Part shown: piece after piece, positions 1-11,934 of the stretch
Position numbering within the stretch: position 1 is the stretch's first letter
How the letters are laid out: every line of letters starts with the position of its first letter
Assembly: GCF_016009175.1 (NCBI RefSeq)
Contig: NZ_JADUCM010000018.1
Coordinates: 1 to 64,000, forward strand
Direction: 5' to 3'
DNA length: 64,000 nucleotides
Origin: Pseudomonas alkylphenolica
GTDB taxonomy: Bacteria; Pseudomonadota; Gammaproteobacteria; Pseudomonadales; Pseudomonadaceae
Position numbers and translations under genes: made by a program
Notes under the pieces: generated by a model
What the model was told of the DNA's origin: nothing
The model's input: the letters and a program-made list of their open reading frames with translations, nothing else
The model's database searches: none

Positions 1-127
<127 letters not shown>

Positions 128-143
128 GGCAGCTGACCTCAGA

Positions 144-1091
144 TCAGAGGCCGTAGCTCATCAGGCGGTCATAACGGCGCTTGAGCAGCGCGTCATTGTC
201 GAACTTCCTGAGCATGTCCAGCTGTTCGATCAGTTCGCCACGGATAGCGCCCGACATTTTCGCCGGATCACGGTGAGCGCCGCCCAGCGGCTCGGGGATG
301 ACCTTGTCGACAATACCCAGGCCCTTGAGGCGCTCAGCGGTGATACCCATGGCTTCGGCTGCGTCCGAGGCCTTCTCGGCGGTCTTCCACAGAATCGACG
401 CGCAGCCTTCCGGCGAGATCACCGAATAGGTGGAGTACTGCAGCATGTTCAACTGATCGCACACACCGATGGCCAATGCGCCACCCGAACCACCTTCACC
501 GATAACAGTGGCGATGATCGGGGTCTTCAGGCGTGCCATGACGCGCAGGTTCCAGGCAATCGCTTCGCTCTGGTTACGCTCTTCGGCGTCGATACCCGGG
601 TAGGCACCCGGGGTATCGATAAAGGTCAGGATCGGCATCTTGAAGCGCTCGGCCATTTCCATCAGGCGGCAGGCCTTGCGGTAGCCTTCCGGACGCGGCA
701 TACCGAAGTTGCGGCGGACCTTCTCGCGCACTTCACGGCCTTTCTGGTGACCGATGACCATTACCGGCTTGTCATCCAGACGGGCGATACCGCCAACGAT
801 CGCAGCGTCATCGGCGAAGTGCCGGTCGCCGTGCAGCTCGTCGAACTCGGTGAAGATGTGATCAATGTAGTCCAGGGTGTAAGGACGACGAGGGTGACGG
901 GCCAAGCGGGCAATTTGCCAGCTGGTCAGGTTGCCGAAGATGCTTTCGGTCAGGGTGCTGCTCTTGTCTTGCAGACGGGCGATTTCATCGCCGATGTTCA
1001 GCGAGTTGTCATTGCCGACCAGGCGAAGCTCTTCGATCTTGGCTTGCAGGTCAGCAATCGGCTGTTCGAAATCCAGAAAATTCGGGTTCAT
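144..1091 (-). CDS. accA: Acetyl-CoA carboxylase, carboxyltransferase subunit alpha
   Basis: AccA pairs with AccD in the cytoplasmic carboxyltransferase that moves CO2 from biotin-BCCP to acetyl-CoA, giving malonyl-CoA for fatty-acid synthesis. The 315-residue protein has the expected family length. It starts MNPNFLDFEQ, has an N-terminal helical segment (about 1-60) and a crotonase-fold domain with the oxyanion motif GEGGSGGALAIG near residues 198-209, and ends LMSYGL. Another ATG two codons upstream (1097) is possible; I chose 1091 because recalled orthologues start with MNPNF, and neither start has a strong ribosome site. It is the last intact gene of the minus-strand block, downstream of dnaE, which is the usual order. 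Confidence 0.96.
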   Translation of the reverse strand: MNPNFLDFEQPIADLQAKIEELRLVGNDNSLNIGDEIARLQDKSSTLTESIFGNLTSWQIARLARHPRRPYTLDYIDHIFTEFDELHGDRHFADDAAIVGGIARLDDKPVMVIGHQKGREVREKVRRNFGMPRPEGYRKACRLMEMAERFKMPILTFIDTPGAYPGIDAEERNQSEAIAWNLRVMARLKTPIIATVIGEGGSGGALAIGVCDQLNMLQYSTYSVISPEGCASILWKTAEKASDAAEAMGITAERLKGLGIVDKVIPEPLGGAHRDPAKMSGAIRGELIEQLDMLRKFDNDALLKRRYDRLMSYGL

Positions 1092-1189
1092 AGGCATCCG
1101 TCTTGGGTCTACGGCCAGGCGGCCGGCCGGTTGATCCGTTTGGCGCCCTACCTTAAGGGATCAGGCGCGTTCAGGTCGAGATTAAAAAT

Positions 1190-4711
<3,522 letters not shown>

Positions 4712-4738
4712 GATGATCCTATAGCAGCACAAAACAAC

Positions 4739-4762
4739 AAGGCCCGGATTGTACCGGGCCTT
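4739..4762 (-). terminator. Hairpin terminator between rnhB and dnaE
   Basis: The arms AAGGCCCGG and CCGGGCCTT (9 base pairs) are separated by six bases. On the minus strand, the direction of transcription, they are followed by TTGTTGTTTT. This is a good intrinsic terminator for the lpx-rnhB transcript, ending 28 bases before the dnaE start codon. Confidence 0.7.
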
Positions 4763-4819
4763 GATCAAAACATCAGCCGGTACAGGGTGATCCTGACCGC
4801 TGAAACCAGCCCGACGTCC

Positions 4820-5449
4820 TCAGACCTCGGCGAAACCGTTGCTCAGGGCGTCGCGGGCTTCATACGCGGCACGCACCGGCGCAAAGGAACGCCGATGAAT
4901 GGGCGTTGGCCCCAGCCGTGCCAGGGCTTCAAGGTGTACCGGGGTCGGGTAACCCTTGTGACCACCGATACCATAACCCGGATAGATCAGCTCGAAGGCT
5001 GCCATTTCCCGGTCGCGGGTAACCTTGGCCAGGATCGAGGCAGCGGCAATTGCCGGCACCTGGCTATCACCTTTGACCACCGGTGCCGACGGCACCGACA
5101 ACTTGGGACAACGGTTACCGTCGATCAGCGCCAGTTTCGGCGTGACACTCAGCCCTTCGACCGCGCGCTGCATGGCCAGCATGGTGGCATGCAGGATGTT
5201 CAGTTCGTCGATTTCTTCGACTTCAGCACGGGCAATGCAAAAGCTCAGGGCTTTCTCGCAAATTTCGTCGAACAGCTTTTCACGGCGTGCTTCGGTGAGC
5301 TTCTTCGAATCGTTCAGGCCCAGAATCGGCCGTTGAGGATCGAGGATCACGGCTGCTGTCACTACCGCGCCACACAGCGGGCCCCGACCGACTTCGTCGA
5401 CGCCGGCAACCAGGTCTTCGACCAGGGTAAAATCCAGTCCCATTTGCAT
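4820..5449 (-). CDS. rnhB: Ribonuclease HII
   Basis: RnhB cuts RNA in RNA-DNA hybrids and initiates removal of misincorporated ribonucleotides. The 209-residue protein opens with the family signature AGVDEVGRGPLCG, with metal-binding D18 and E19, and carries the later LIDGNRCP motif with another catalytic aspartate. Its ATG directly follows the lpxB stop codon (the TAG at 5450-5452 abuts the ATG at 5449), so it is translationally coupled to lpxB. A second in-frame ATG two codons in is an alternative start. The lpxB-rnhB-dnaE order is conserved in gammaproteobacteria. Confidence 0.96.
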   Translation of the reverse strand: MQMGLDFTLVEDLVAGVDEVGRGPLCGAVVTAAVILDPQRPILGLNDSKKLTEARREKLFDEICEKALSFCIARAEVEEIDELNILHATMLAMQRAVEGLSVTPKLALIDGNRCPKLSVPSAPVVKGDSQVPAIAAASILAKVTRDREMAAFELIYPGYGIGGHKGYPTPVHLEALARLGPTPIHRRSFAPVRAAYEARDALSNGFAEV

Positions 5450-6577
5450 CTATCGGGTTTCCAGCAGGGCCAGCACCGCTTCAGCCGCCTGATTCGAGGC
5501 GTCGCGGCGCAAGGTACGGTGAATCTGGTCAAAGCCTTCGGTCTGCTGTACGCCAGCCTCGACCAGCGGCGCCAACGCCTGGGCCAGGGCCTCGGGGGTG
5601 GCGGCATCCTGCAGCAACTCCGGAACCAGCATGCTCTGGGCCAGCAGGTTGGGCAGGGATACGTAAGGACTTTTGACCAGTCGTTTAAGAATCCAGTACG
5701 TCAGCGGTGCCAAGCGGTAGGCGACGACCATCGGCCGCTTGAACAGCAGTGCTTCCAGGGTGGCCGTACCCGACGCGATCAACACCGCATCGCAGGCCGC
5801 CAAGGCCTGGTGTGAACGGCCATCAAGCAAGGTCAGCGGCAGGTCCCGGCCCTCGAGCATCTGCTCAAGCTGGGCACGCCGCTCGGCATTTGCGCACGGC
5901 GAAACAAAGCGAACACCCGGCACCAGTTCACGCAAGCGCTGTGCGGTATCGAGAAACAGCGCACCCAGACGCCCCACTTCGCCGCCACGACTGCCAGGCA
6001 TCAACGCGACCAGCGGCCCGTTGTCGAGCCCGAGCTGCTCGCGAGCAGCGCGGCGATCGGCTTCAAGGGGAATGGTGTCAGCCAGCGGATGGCCGACAAA
6101 GCGTACCGGCACGCCCTGCTCTTCGTAGAATTTCGCCTCGAAGGGCAGCAGGGTCAGCATCAGGTCGCAGCCTTCGCGGATCTTCAGCACACGCTTCTGC
6201 CGCCAGGCCCAGACCGAAGGGCTGACATAGTGCACCGTCTTGATACCGGCCTTGCGCAGCTTCAACTCGATATTGAGAGTGAAGTCGGGGGCGTCGATAC
6301 CGATGAACACATCCGGGCGTTCCTCGATCAGGGTCTGGATCAGAGCCTTGCGCCGCTTGAGCAGCTCACGCAGGCGACCCAGCACCTCGACCAGGCCCAT
6401 GACAGCCAGGCGTTCCATGGGGAAGTACGAGACCATCCCTTCGGCCTGCATCAACGGCCCGCCGACACCAATGAAACGCACCTGCGGGTGACGCGCTTTC
6501 AGCGCACGCATCAACCCGGCGCCAAGAATGTCGCCACTGGCCTCACCCGCCACCAGCGCTACACAGAGCTCAGCCAT
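5450..6577 (-). CDS. lpxB: Lipid-A-disaccharide synthase
   Basis: LpxB is a peripheral inner-membrane glycosyltransferase (GT19) that joins UDP-2,3-diacylglucosamine and lipid X into the beta-1,6 disaccharide of lipid A. The 375-residue protein starts with the family motif VALVAGEASGDILGAGLM and contains the donor-site segment LMPGSRGGEVGRL near residue 195. The gene is two bases from lpxA upstream and abuts rnhB downstream, so these are cotranscribed. Its length is normal for the family. Confidence 0.97.
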   Translation of the reverse strand: MAELCVALVAGEASGDILGAGLMRALKARHPQVRFIGVGGPLMQAEGMVSYFPMERLAVMGLVEVLGRLRELLKRRKALIQTLIEERPDVFIGIDAPDFTLNIELKLRKAGIKTVHYVSPSVWAWRQKRVLKIREGCDLMLTLLPFEAKFYEEQGVPVRFVGHPLADTIPLEADRRAAREQLGLDNGPLVALMPGSRGGEVGRLGALFLDTAQRLRELVPGVRFVSPCANAERRAQLEQMLEGRDLPLTLLDGRSHQALAACDAVLIASGTATLEALLFKRPMVVAYRLAPLTYWILKRLVKSPYVSLPNLLAQSMLVPELLQDAATPEALAQALAPLVEAGVQQTEGFDQIHRTLRRDASNQAAEAVLALLETR

Positions 6578-6579
6578 GA

Positions 6580-7356
6580 TCAGCGTGTAATGCCGCGGGT
6601 GGAATTCTGGATCGACTTGAGGAACACATCGACTTCAGGGAACTGGGCTGCAGGCTCGGCCAGCTCGGCAATAGCCTGTTCAACCGTAAGGCCTTGGCGA
6701 TAGACCACCTTGTAGGCCCGGCGCAGCGCATGAATGGCATCTTCGCTGAAACCACGACGGCGCATGCCCTCGAAGTTCATGCTGCGGGCCTCGGCCGGGT
6801 TGCCGAACACGGTGACATAAGCCGGTACGTCCTTACCGATGGCGGTCCCCATGCCGGAAAAGCTGTGGGCACCGATATGGCAGAACTGGTGTACCAGGGT
6901 GAATCCCGACAGGATCGCCCAATCGTCGACATGAACATGCCCGGCCAACGCAGTGTTGTTGACCAGAATGCAATGGTTGCCGATGACACTGTCGTGGCCG
7001 ATGTGGGCGTACGCCATGATCAGGTTGTGGTCACCCAGGGTGGTTTCCGAACGGTCCTGCACGGTACCCCGGTGAATGGTCACCCCTTCACGAATGACGT
7101 TGTGATCGCCGATCACCAGACGCGTGGGTTCGCCTTTGTACTTGAGGTCCGGGGTGTCTTCGCCTACCGAAGAAAACTGGTAGATGCGATTGTGCCGACC
7201 AATGCGGGTCGGCCCTTTGAGAATCACGTGCGGACCGATAACGGTCCCCTCCCCGATCTCGACCCCGGCACCGATGATCGACCAAGGGCCGACCTCGACG
7301 CCATCGGCGAGCTTCGCCGAAGGATCGATGATTGCCCGAGGGTCAATCAACGTCAT
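6580..7356 (-). CDS. lpxA: Acyl-ACP--UDP-N-acetylglucosamine O-acyltransferase
   Basis: LpxA performs the first step of lipid A synthesis, 3-O-acylation of UDP-GlcNAc with a hydroxyacyl-ACP. The 258-residue protein is a left-handed parallel beta helix of hexapeptide repeats (about 1-190) with a C-terminal helical domain. The catalytic histidine of the AHIGHD motif is H121, equivalent to H125 in E. coli. The ATG overlaps the fabZ stop by four bases (ATGA), indicating translational coupling within the lpxD-fabZ-lpxA-lpxB order. Confidence 0.97.
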   Translation of the reverse strand: MTLIDPRAIIDPSAKLADGVEVGPWSIIGAGVEIGEGTVIGPHVILKGPTRIGRHNRIYQFSSVGEDTPDLKYKGEPTRLVIGDHNVIREGVTIHRGTVQDRSETTLGDHNLIMAYAHIGHDSVIGNHCILVNNTALAGHVHVDDWAILSGFTLVHQFCHIGAHSFSGMGTAIGKDVPAYVTVFGNPAEARSMNFEGMRRRGFSEDAIHALRRAYKVVYRQGLTVEQAIAELAEPAAQFPEVDVFLKSIQNSTRGITR

Positions 7357-7793
7357 AGTTTACGTTCCGCACAAATGATTTCAGCCGAGCAGACTGGCTT
7401 GCCGTCTACCGACGCCTGGCATTCGAACTTCCAGATCTGACGCTTGCAGCTGATGAACTTGGCTTCAAGGATCAACTGGTCACCCGGCAGTACTGGCTGG
7501 CGAAAGCGCAGCTTGTCGGAGCCGACGAAGTAGTACAAGGTGCCGTCCGCAGGTTTCACGTCGAGCATCTTGAAGCCGAGAATACCGGCTGCCTGGGCCA
7601 TCGCCTCAATGATCAGCACGCCCGGCATGATCGGGTGCGCCGGGAAGTGGCCATTGAAGAACGGTTCGTTGATGCTGACATTCTTGTAGGCACGAATGCG
7701 CTGAGCCTCGACGTCCAGTTCCACTACCCGGTCCACCAGCAGGAACGGGTAACGGTGAGGCAGGTATTCGCGAATCTCGTTGATGTCCATCAT
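7353..7793 (-). CDS. fabZ: 3-hydroxyacyl-ACP dehydratase FabZ
   Basis: FabZ dehydrates 3-hydroxyacyl-ACP in fatty-acid elongation and competes with LpxA and LpxD for hydroxyacyl-ACP substrates, which explains its position among lpx genes. The 146-residue hot-dog-fold protein has catalytic His49 in FFNGHFPAHP and Glu63 in MPGVLIIEAMAQ. Both ATGs of the MMDINEIREY start are plausible. The gap to lpxD (112 bases) contains an inverted repeat. Confidence 0.97.
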   Translation of the reverse strand: MMDINEIREYLPHRYPFLLVDRVVELDVEAQRIRAYKNVSINEPFFNGHFPAHPIMPGVLIIEAMAQAAGILGFKMLDVKPADGTLYYFVGSDKLRFRQPVLPGDQLILEAKFISCKRQIWKFECQASVDGKPVCSAEIICAERKL

Positions 7794-7821
7794 TTCGGGG
7801 GGAAGCCTGTAGTAAAGATAG

Positions 7822-7850
7822 GGAGCGCCTGCTTTCTTGCCAGGCGCTCC
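7822..7850 (-). repeat. Inverted repeat between lpxD and fabZ
   Basis: The ten-base arms GGAGCGCCTG and CAGGCGCTCC flank a nine-base loop. TTTT follows on the plus strand. In the gene direction (minus) only a weak TATCTTTAC tract follows, so this may be a partial terminator, an mRNA-stabilising hairpin or a processing site in the lpx operon. Confidence 0.55.
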
Positions 7851-7905
7851 TTTTGCAAATCAAAGAGTCAGCCAGCGGCTATTCACTCTCGATCAGGAAA
7901 TGGTA

Positions 7906-8961
7906 TCAGCCTTCTGATGAAGGCTGGCTGCCTGAGGTCACGACCTCGACACGCTTTTCCAACTGTTGAAGGCGTTTCGCCATCTCGTCGAGCTGGCGGA
8001 TCCGAGCGGCACTTTTGCGCCACTCGCCCAGCGGTTGCATCGCCGTACCGGAAGAATAAGCCCCGGGCTCGGTGATCGAGCGCGTGACCATGGTCATGCC
8101 GGATACGAAAACGCCGTCGCAGACATCGATATGCCCCACCATGCCAACACCGCCGGCAATAGTGCAATGCTTGCCGATCTTGGTACTGCCGGAAATGCCG
8201 ACGCAGGCCGCCATTGCCGTGTGATCACCAATCTGTACGTTATGCGCGATCTGGATCTGGTTGTCGAGTTTGACCCCGTCGCCGATCCGGGTATCTGCCA
8301 GTGCGCCACGGTCGACCGCGGTGTTCACACCGATTTCGACATCGTCACCGATACTGACGCCGCCGATCTGGGCGATCTTCTGCCACACACCTTTCTCGTT
8401 GGCAAAACCGAAGCCTTCGCCACCGATTACCGCGCCCGACTGGATCACCACGCGCTTACCGATACGCACGTCATGGTAGAGGGTGACACGCGGGGCCAGC
8501 CAGCCACCTTCACCGATCACGCAACGCGCGCCAATGAAGCACTGGGCACCGATGGTCACACCCGGACCGATCTGCGCGCCACTCTCGATAACCGCACAAG
8601 CACCGACACTGGCACTGGCATCCACCCGGGCGTCGGCCGCAACCACGGCGCTGGGATGAATTCCCGCTACAGCCTTTGGTTTTGGATCGAACAGGTGGGA
8701 AATGCGCGCGTAGGCGAGGTACGGATCAGGGACGATCAACGCATGCCCGGCAAAGCCTTCGGCATCGCCGGCCTTGAGCAGCACGGCAGCTGCATGGCTG
8801 CTCCCCAGGTACTTGCGGTACTGGGGATTGGCGAGAAAGCTCAACTGACCCGGCCCGGCTTCCTGAAGGGTCGCCAGACCAGTGATTTCCAGCTCCGCAG
8901 GGCCACTGAGCGTAGCCCCGAGGAACTCGGCCAATTGACCGAGCTTCATAGTCACAGTCAT
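7906..8961 (-). CDS. lpxD: UDP-3-O-(3-hydroxyacyl)glucosamine N-acyltransferase
   Basis: LpxD catalyses the third step of lipid A synthesis, N-acylation of UDP-3-O-acylglucosamine. The 351-residue product has an N-terminal uridine-binding domain (about 1-100, with FLANPQYRKYL), a hexapeptide-repeat beta helix (about 105-300) and a C-terminal coiled helix (about 320-345, RIRQLDEMAKRLQQLEKR). The start is the ATG at 8961. The frame is open two codons further, but that codon (8967) is TTG overlapping the skp stop. skp ends three bases upstream, so the genes are coupled. Confidence 0.96.
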   Translation of the reverse strand: MTVTMKLGQLAEFLGATLSGPAELEITGLATLQEAGPGQLSFLANPQYRKYLGSSHAAAVLLKAGDAEGFAGHALIVPDPYLAYARISHLFDPKPKAVAGIHPSAVVAADARVDASASVGACAVIESGAQIGPGVTIGAQCFIGARCVIGEGGWLAPRVTLYHDVRIGKRVVIQSGAVIGGEGFGFANEKGVWQKIAQIGGVSIGDDVEIGVNTAVDRGALADTRIGDGVKLDNQIQIAHNVQIGDHTAMAACVGISGSTKIGKHCTIAGGVGMVGHIDVCDGVFVSGMTMVTRSITEPGAYSSGTAMQPLGEWRKSAARIRQLDEMAKRLQQLEKRVEVVTSGSQPSSEG

Positions 8962-8963
8962 GT

Positions 8964-9467
8964 TCAACGGGACTGGTTCATGCGCTCGATGACCTGGCGG
9001 GTGATGTCGTACTGAGGCTTGACATCAATTACCGCGCCACGCTCGAGCACCAGGTCAAAACCGCCCTTCTTGATCACTTCTTCAACTGCGCCGTCCAGCT
9101 TTGGCTTCAGTTGCTTGAGCATCTCGCGGTCGGCAACGGCTTTGGACTCGTTCAGCTCTTTGGACTGGAACTGGAAGTCACGGGCCTTTTGCTTGTACTC
9201 AAGCTCCAGGCGCTCGCGCTCTGGCTGGGCCATTTTGTCGCCACCGGCACGGATCCGGTCAGCAATGCCCTTGGCGCTGCTTTCCAGGTTCTTCAGCTTG
9301 GTCAGTTGAGGACCGAATTTCTTCTCGGCATCGACTGCGTACTTCTTCGCCGAGTCCGATTCCAGCAGGGCCATCTGATAGTTCAGGACGGCAATTTTCA
9401 TTTCGGCGAAAGCCGGGGTTGCAACCAGGGTCGCAGCCAGTACTGCCAGTTGGGTCAACTTACGCAC
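8964..9467 (-). CDS. skp: Periplasmic chaperone Skp/OmpH
   Basis: Skp is a trimeric periplasmic chaperone that holds unfolded outer-membrane proteins and hands them to BamA, encoded just upstream. The 167-residue precursor has a Sec signal peptide ending in TPAFA before EMKIAVLN, and a long charged helical hairpin (about 45-120) that forms the tentacles. The start codon is GTG at 9467 with a clear AGGAG site six bases upstream; no ATG fits. It lies 44 bases after bamA. Confidence 0.95.
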   Translation of the reverse strand: MRKLTQLAVLAATLVATPAFAEMKIAVLNYQMALLESDSAKKYAVDAEKKFGPQLTKLKNLESSAKGIADRIRAGGDKMAQPERERLELEYKQKARDFQFQSKELNESKAVADREMLKQLKPKLDGAVEEVIKKGGFDLVLERGAVIDVKPQYDITRQVIERMNQSR

Positions 9468-9511
9468 GATGCACTCCTACAGAATCCGATGTCGTTAGCA
9501 AGGGGCAGACC

Positions 9512-11860
9512 TTAGAAGGTCTGACCCAGAGAGAATTGGAACACCTGGGTATCGGCGTCGTCCGGCTTCTTCACCGGCATCGCCAGGCTGAAGCTCAGCG
9601 GGCCCAGTGCAGTAATCCACGTCACACCCAGACCAACGGAGCTGGCCAGGCCAGACAGACCGATGTCCTCACAGTCCGGCTTGGAACCACAGTTGGTGTC
9701 GAACACGTTACCCACGTCCCAGAATACCGAGGTACGCAGCGAACGCTGGTCCTTGACGAACGGCAACGGGAACAACAGCTCTACACCACCCTGAACCAGG
9801 ACGTTACCACCAAACGGCAGCGGGTCCTGGTCCGGGTCGGCAATCGTGCCCGGGTTATGGCCATCACTTGGGGTACTGCGTGGACCCAGGCTGCTGTCCT
9901 TGAAGCCACGAACCGAGTTGAAACCACCGGCGTAGTAGTTCTCGTAGAACGGAAGGCCCGAAGTACCACCGAAACCATCACCATAGCCCAGCTCTGTGTG
10001 CATGCGCAGGGTGTAGTCGTTGGTGATCGGCTTGAACAGCTGGCCGCGGTAGTCGAGTTTGAAGAACGACAGGTCGCTGCCTGGCGTGGTTGCCTCGAGC
10101 ACCAGGCTCTGGGAGTGACCACGGGTAGCCAGTACACCTTTGTTCAGGGTCGACTCGGACCAACCGGCGGACGCCTTGAAGTTCAGGTACTTGTCGCCTT
10201 CTTCGTTGACGAAGTCGAAAATCTCGTCGACGGTGTAACGACCGGTTTTGATTTCATCCTGCTGTGCAGTCAGGCCAAAGGTCAGACGCGAGGTTTCGCT
10301 GATTGGATAACCGACGCTGACACCGGCACCCAGGCTGTCAACCGCATAGCTGGCAACGTCGACGTCGAGGTCATCGTAGTCAGTGGTGCGATAGAAGGCG
10401 TTGTAGCCCAGGCTGACGCCGTCGGCAGTCCAGTAGGGGTCCACAAAGCCGAAGTTGTAGCGGCTCTGGTATTCACTGCGGGTCAGGCCGATGGACACCT
10501 TGTTACCGGTACCCAGGAAGTTGGTCTGGCTGATCGAACCACCGAGGATCAGACCGGCGCTCTGCGCAAAACCGACGCTGGCGGTGATCGAACCCGATGC
10601 CTGCTCTTCAACGCTGTAGTTGACGTCGACCTGGTCGTCAGTGCCCGGTACGGCCGGAGTTTCGACGTTGACTTCCTTGAAGAAGCCCAAGCGCTCCAGA
10701 CGGGTCTTGGACTGGTCGATCAGGTAGGTCGAAGCCCAGCCGCCTTCCATCTGGCGCATTTCACGACGCAGCACTTCATCTTCCGACTTGGTGTTGCCAC
10801 GGAAGTTGATGCGGTTGACGTAGGCACGCTTGCCCGGATCGACCACGAAGGTGATGTCGACAGTGTGGTCCTGGTCGTTTGGCTGCGGCACGCCGTTGAC
10901 GTTGGCGAAGGTATAGCCTTCGTTACCCAGACGACGGGTGATCAGCTCGGAGGTGGTGGTCATCACTTTACGCGAGAACACCTGGCCCGGCTGAACCAGC
11001 ATCAGCGACTTGACCTGGTCTTCCGGTACCTTCAGGTCACCGGACAGCTTCACGTCACGAACGGTGTACTTCTCGCCTTCGTTGACGTTGACAGTGATGT
11101 AGACGTGCTTCTTGTCCGGGGTGATCGACACCTGGGTGGAAGCGATGTCCATGTTGATGTAGCCGCGGTCCAGGTAGTAGGAACGCAGACGCTCCAGGTC
11201 ACCAGAGAGCTTTTCACGGGCGTACTTGTCATCGTTCTTGAAGAACGACAGCCAGTTGGTGGTCTTCAGTTCGAACAGGCCGACCAGGTCTTCTTCAGGG
11301 AAGACGGTGTTGCCGACCACGTTGATGTGCTGGATCGCAGCAACGGTACCTTCGTTGATCTTGATCTTCAGACCGACGCGGTTGCGCGGCTGCGGTACGA
11401 CTTCGGTGTCGACCTCAGCCGAGTAGCGACCCTGGGCAACGTACTGACGCTGCAACTCGTTACGCACACCTTCAAGGGTGGCGCGCTGGAAGATCTCGCC
11501 TTCGGACAGGCCAGACTGTTTCAGACCCTTCATGAGGTCTTCGGTGCTGATGGCCTTGTTGCCCTCGATCTCGATGCTGGACACCGAAGGACGCTCGACC
11601 ACGGTAATGATCAGGACGTTACCGTCACGGCCCAGTTGGATGTCCTGGAAGAAGCCGGTCTTGAACAGTGCCCGGGTGGAATCCACCAGGCGACGGTCAT
11701 CGGCCTCATCCCCGACGTTGAGGGGTAGCGCGCCAAAAACGCTGCCCGCGGAAACCCGCTGCAGACCGTTGACACGAATATCGGAGATGGTGAAGGACTC
11801 GGCGTGAACTTCAGCGATCATCAGTACGGCGAGAACCGCAGTTAGCAGCAGACGTTTCAT
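9512..11860 (-). CDS. bamA: Outer-membrane protein assembly factor BamA
   Basis: BamA is the central Omp85 component of the BAM complex, which folds beta-barrels into the outer membrane. The 782-residue precursor has a signal peptide (MKRLLLTAVLAVLMIAEVHA), five POTRA domains (about 22-420) beginning SFTISDIRVNGLQRVS, and a 16-strand barrel to the C terminus, ending in phenylalanine (FSLGQTF) as the barrel signal requires. The frame is open 64 codons upstream, but that stretch lies across the rseP end; the ATG at 11860 has an AGGAC ribosome site and the signal peptide. It sits between rseP and skp, the standard envelope-stress block. Confidence 0.97.
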   Translation of the reverse strand: MKRLLLTAVLAVLMIAEVHAESFTISDIRVNGLQRVSAGSVFGALPLNVGDEADDRRLVDSTRALFKTGFFQDIQLGRDGNVLIITVVERPSVSSIEIEGNKAISTEDLMKGLKQSGLSEGEIFQRATLEGVRNELQRQYVAQGRYSAEVDTEVVPQPRNRVGLKIKINEGTVAAIQHINVVGNTVFPEEDLVGLFELKTTNWLSFFKNDDKYAREKLSGDLERLRSYYLDRGYINMDIASTQVSITPDKKHVYITVNVNEGEKYTVRDVKLSGDLKVPEDQVKSLMLVQPGQVFSRKVMTTTSELITRRLGNEGYTFANVNGVPQPNDQDHTVDITFVVDPGKRAYVNRINFRGNTKSEDEVLRREMRQMEGGWASTYLIDQSKTRLERLGFFKEVNVETPAVPGTDDQVDVNYSVEEQASGSITASVGFAQSAGLILGGSISQTNFLGTGNKVSIGLTRSEYQSRYNFGFVDPYWTADGVSLGYNAFYRTTDYDDLDVDVASYAVDSLGAGVSVGYPISETSRLTFGLTAQQDEIKTGRYTVDEIFDFVNEEGDKYLNFKASAGWSESTLNKGVLATRGHSQSLVLEATTPGSDLSFFKLDYRGQLFKPITNDYTLRMHTELGYGDGFGGTSGLPFYENYYAGGFNSVRGFKDSSLGPRSTPSDGHNPGTIADPDQDPLPFGGNVLVQGGVELLFPLPFVKDQRSLRTSVFWDVGNVFDTNCGSKPDCEDIGLSGLASSVGLGVTWITALGPLSFSLAMPVKKPDDADTQVFQFSLGQTF

Positions 11861-11934
11861 GAAGTCCTTTCTTATTCCAACTGGCAATAAACGACCCGCC
11901 GCGGGACGCGGAAGGTTCGCAATTGAGCGAAGCT

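Noticed and set aside
9419..11728. 769-codon plus-strand open frame opposite bamA
   Set aside because: Same cause: antisense to an unmistakable BamA with signal peptide, POTRA domains and C-terminal phenylalanine.
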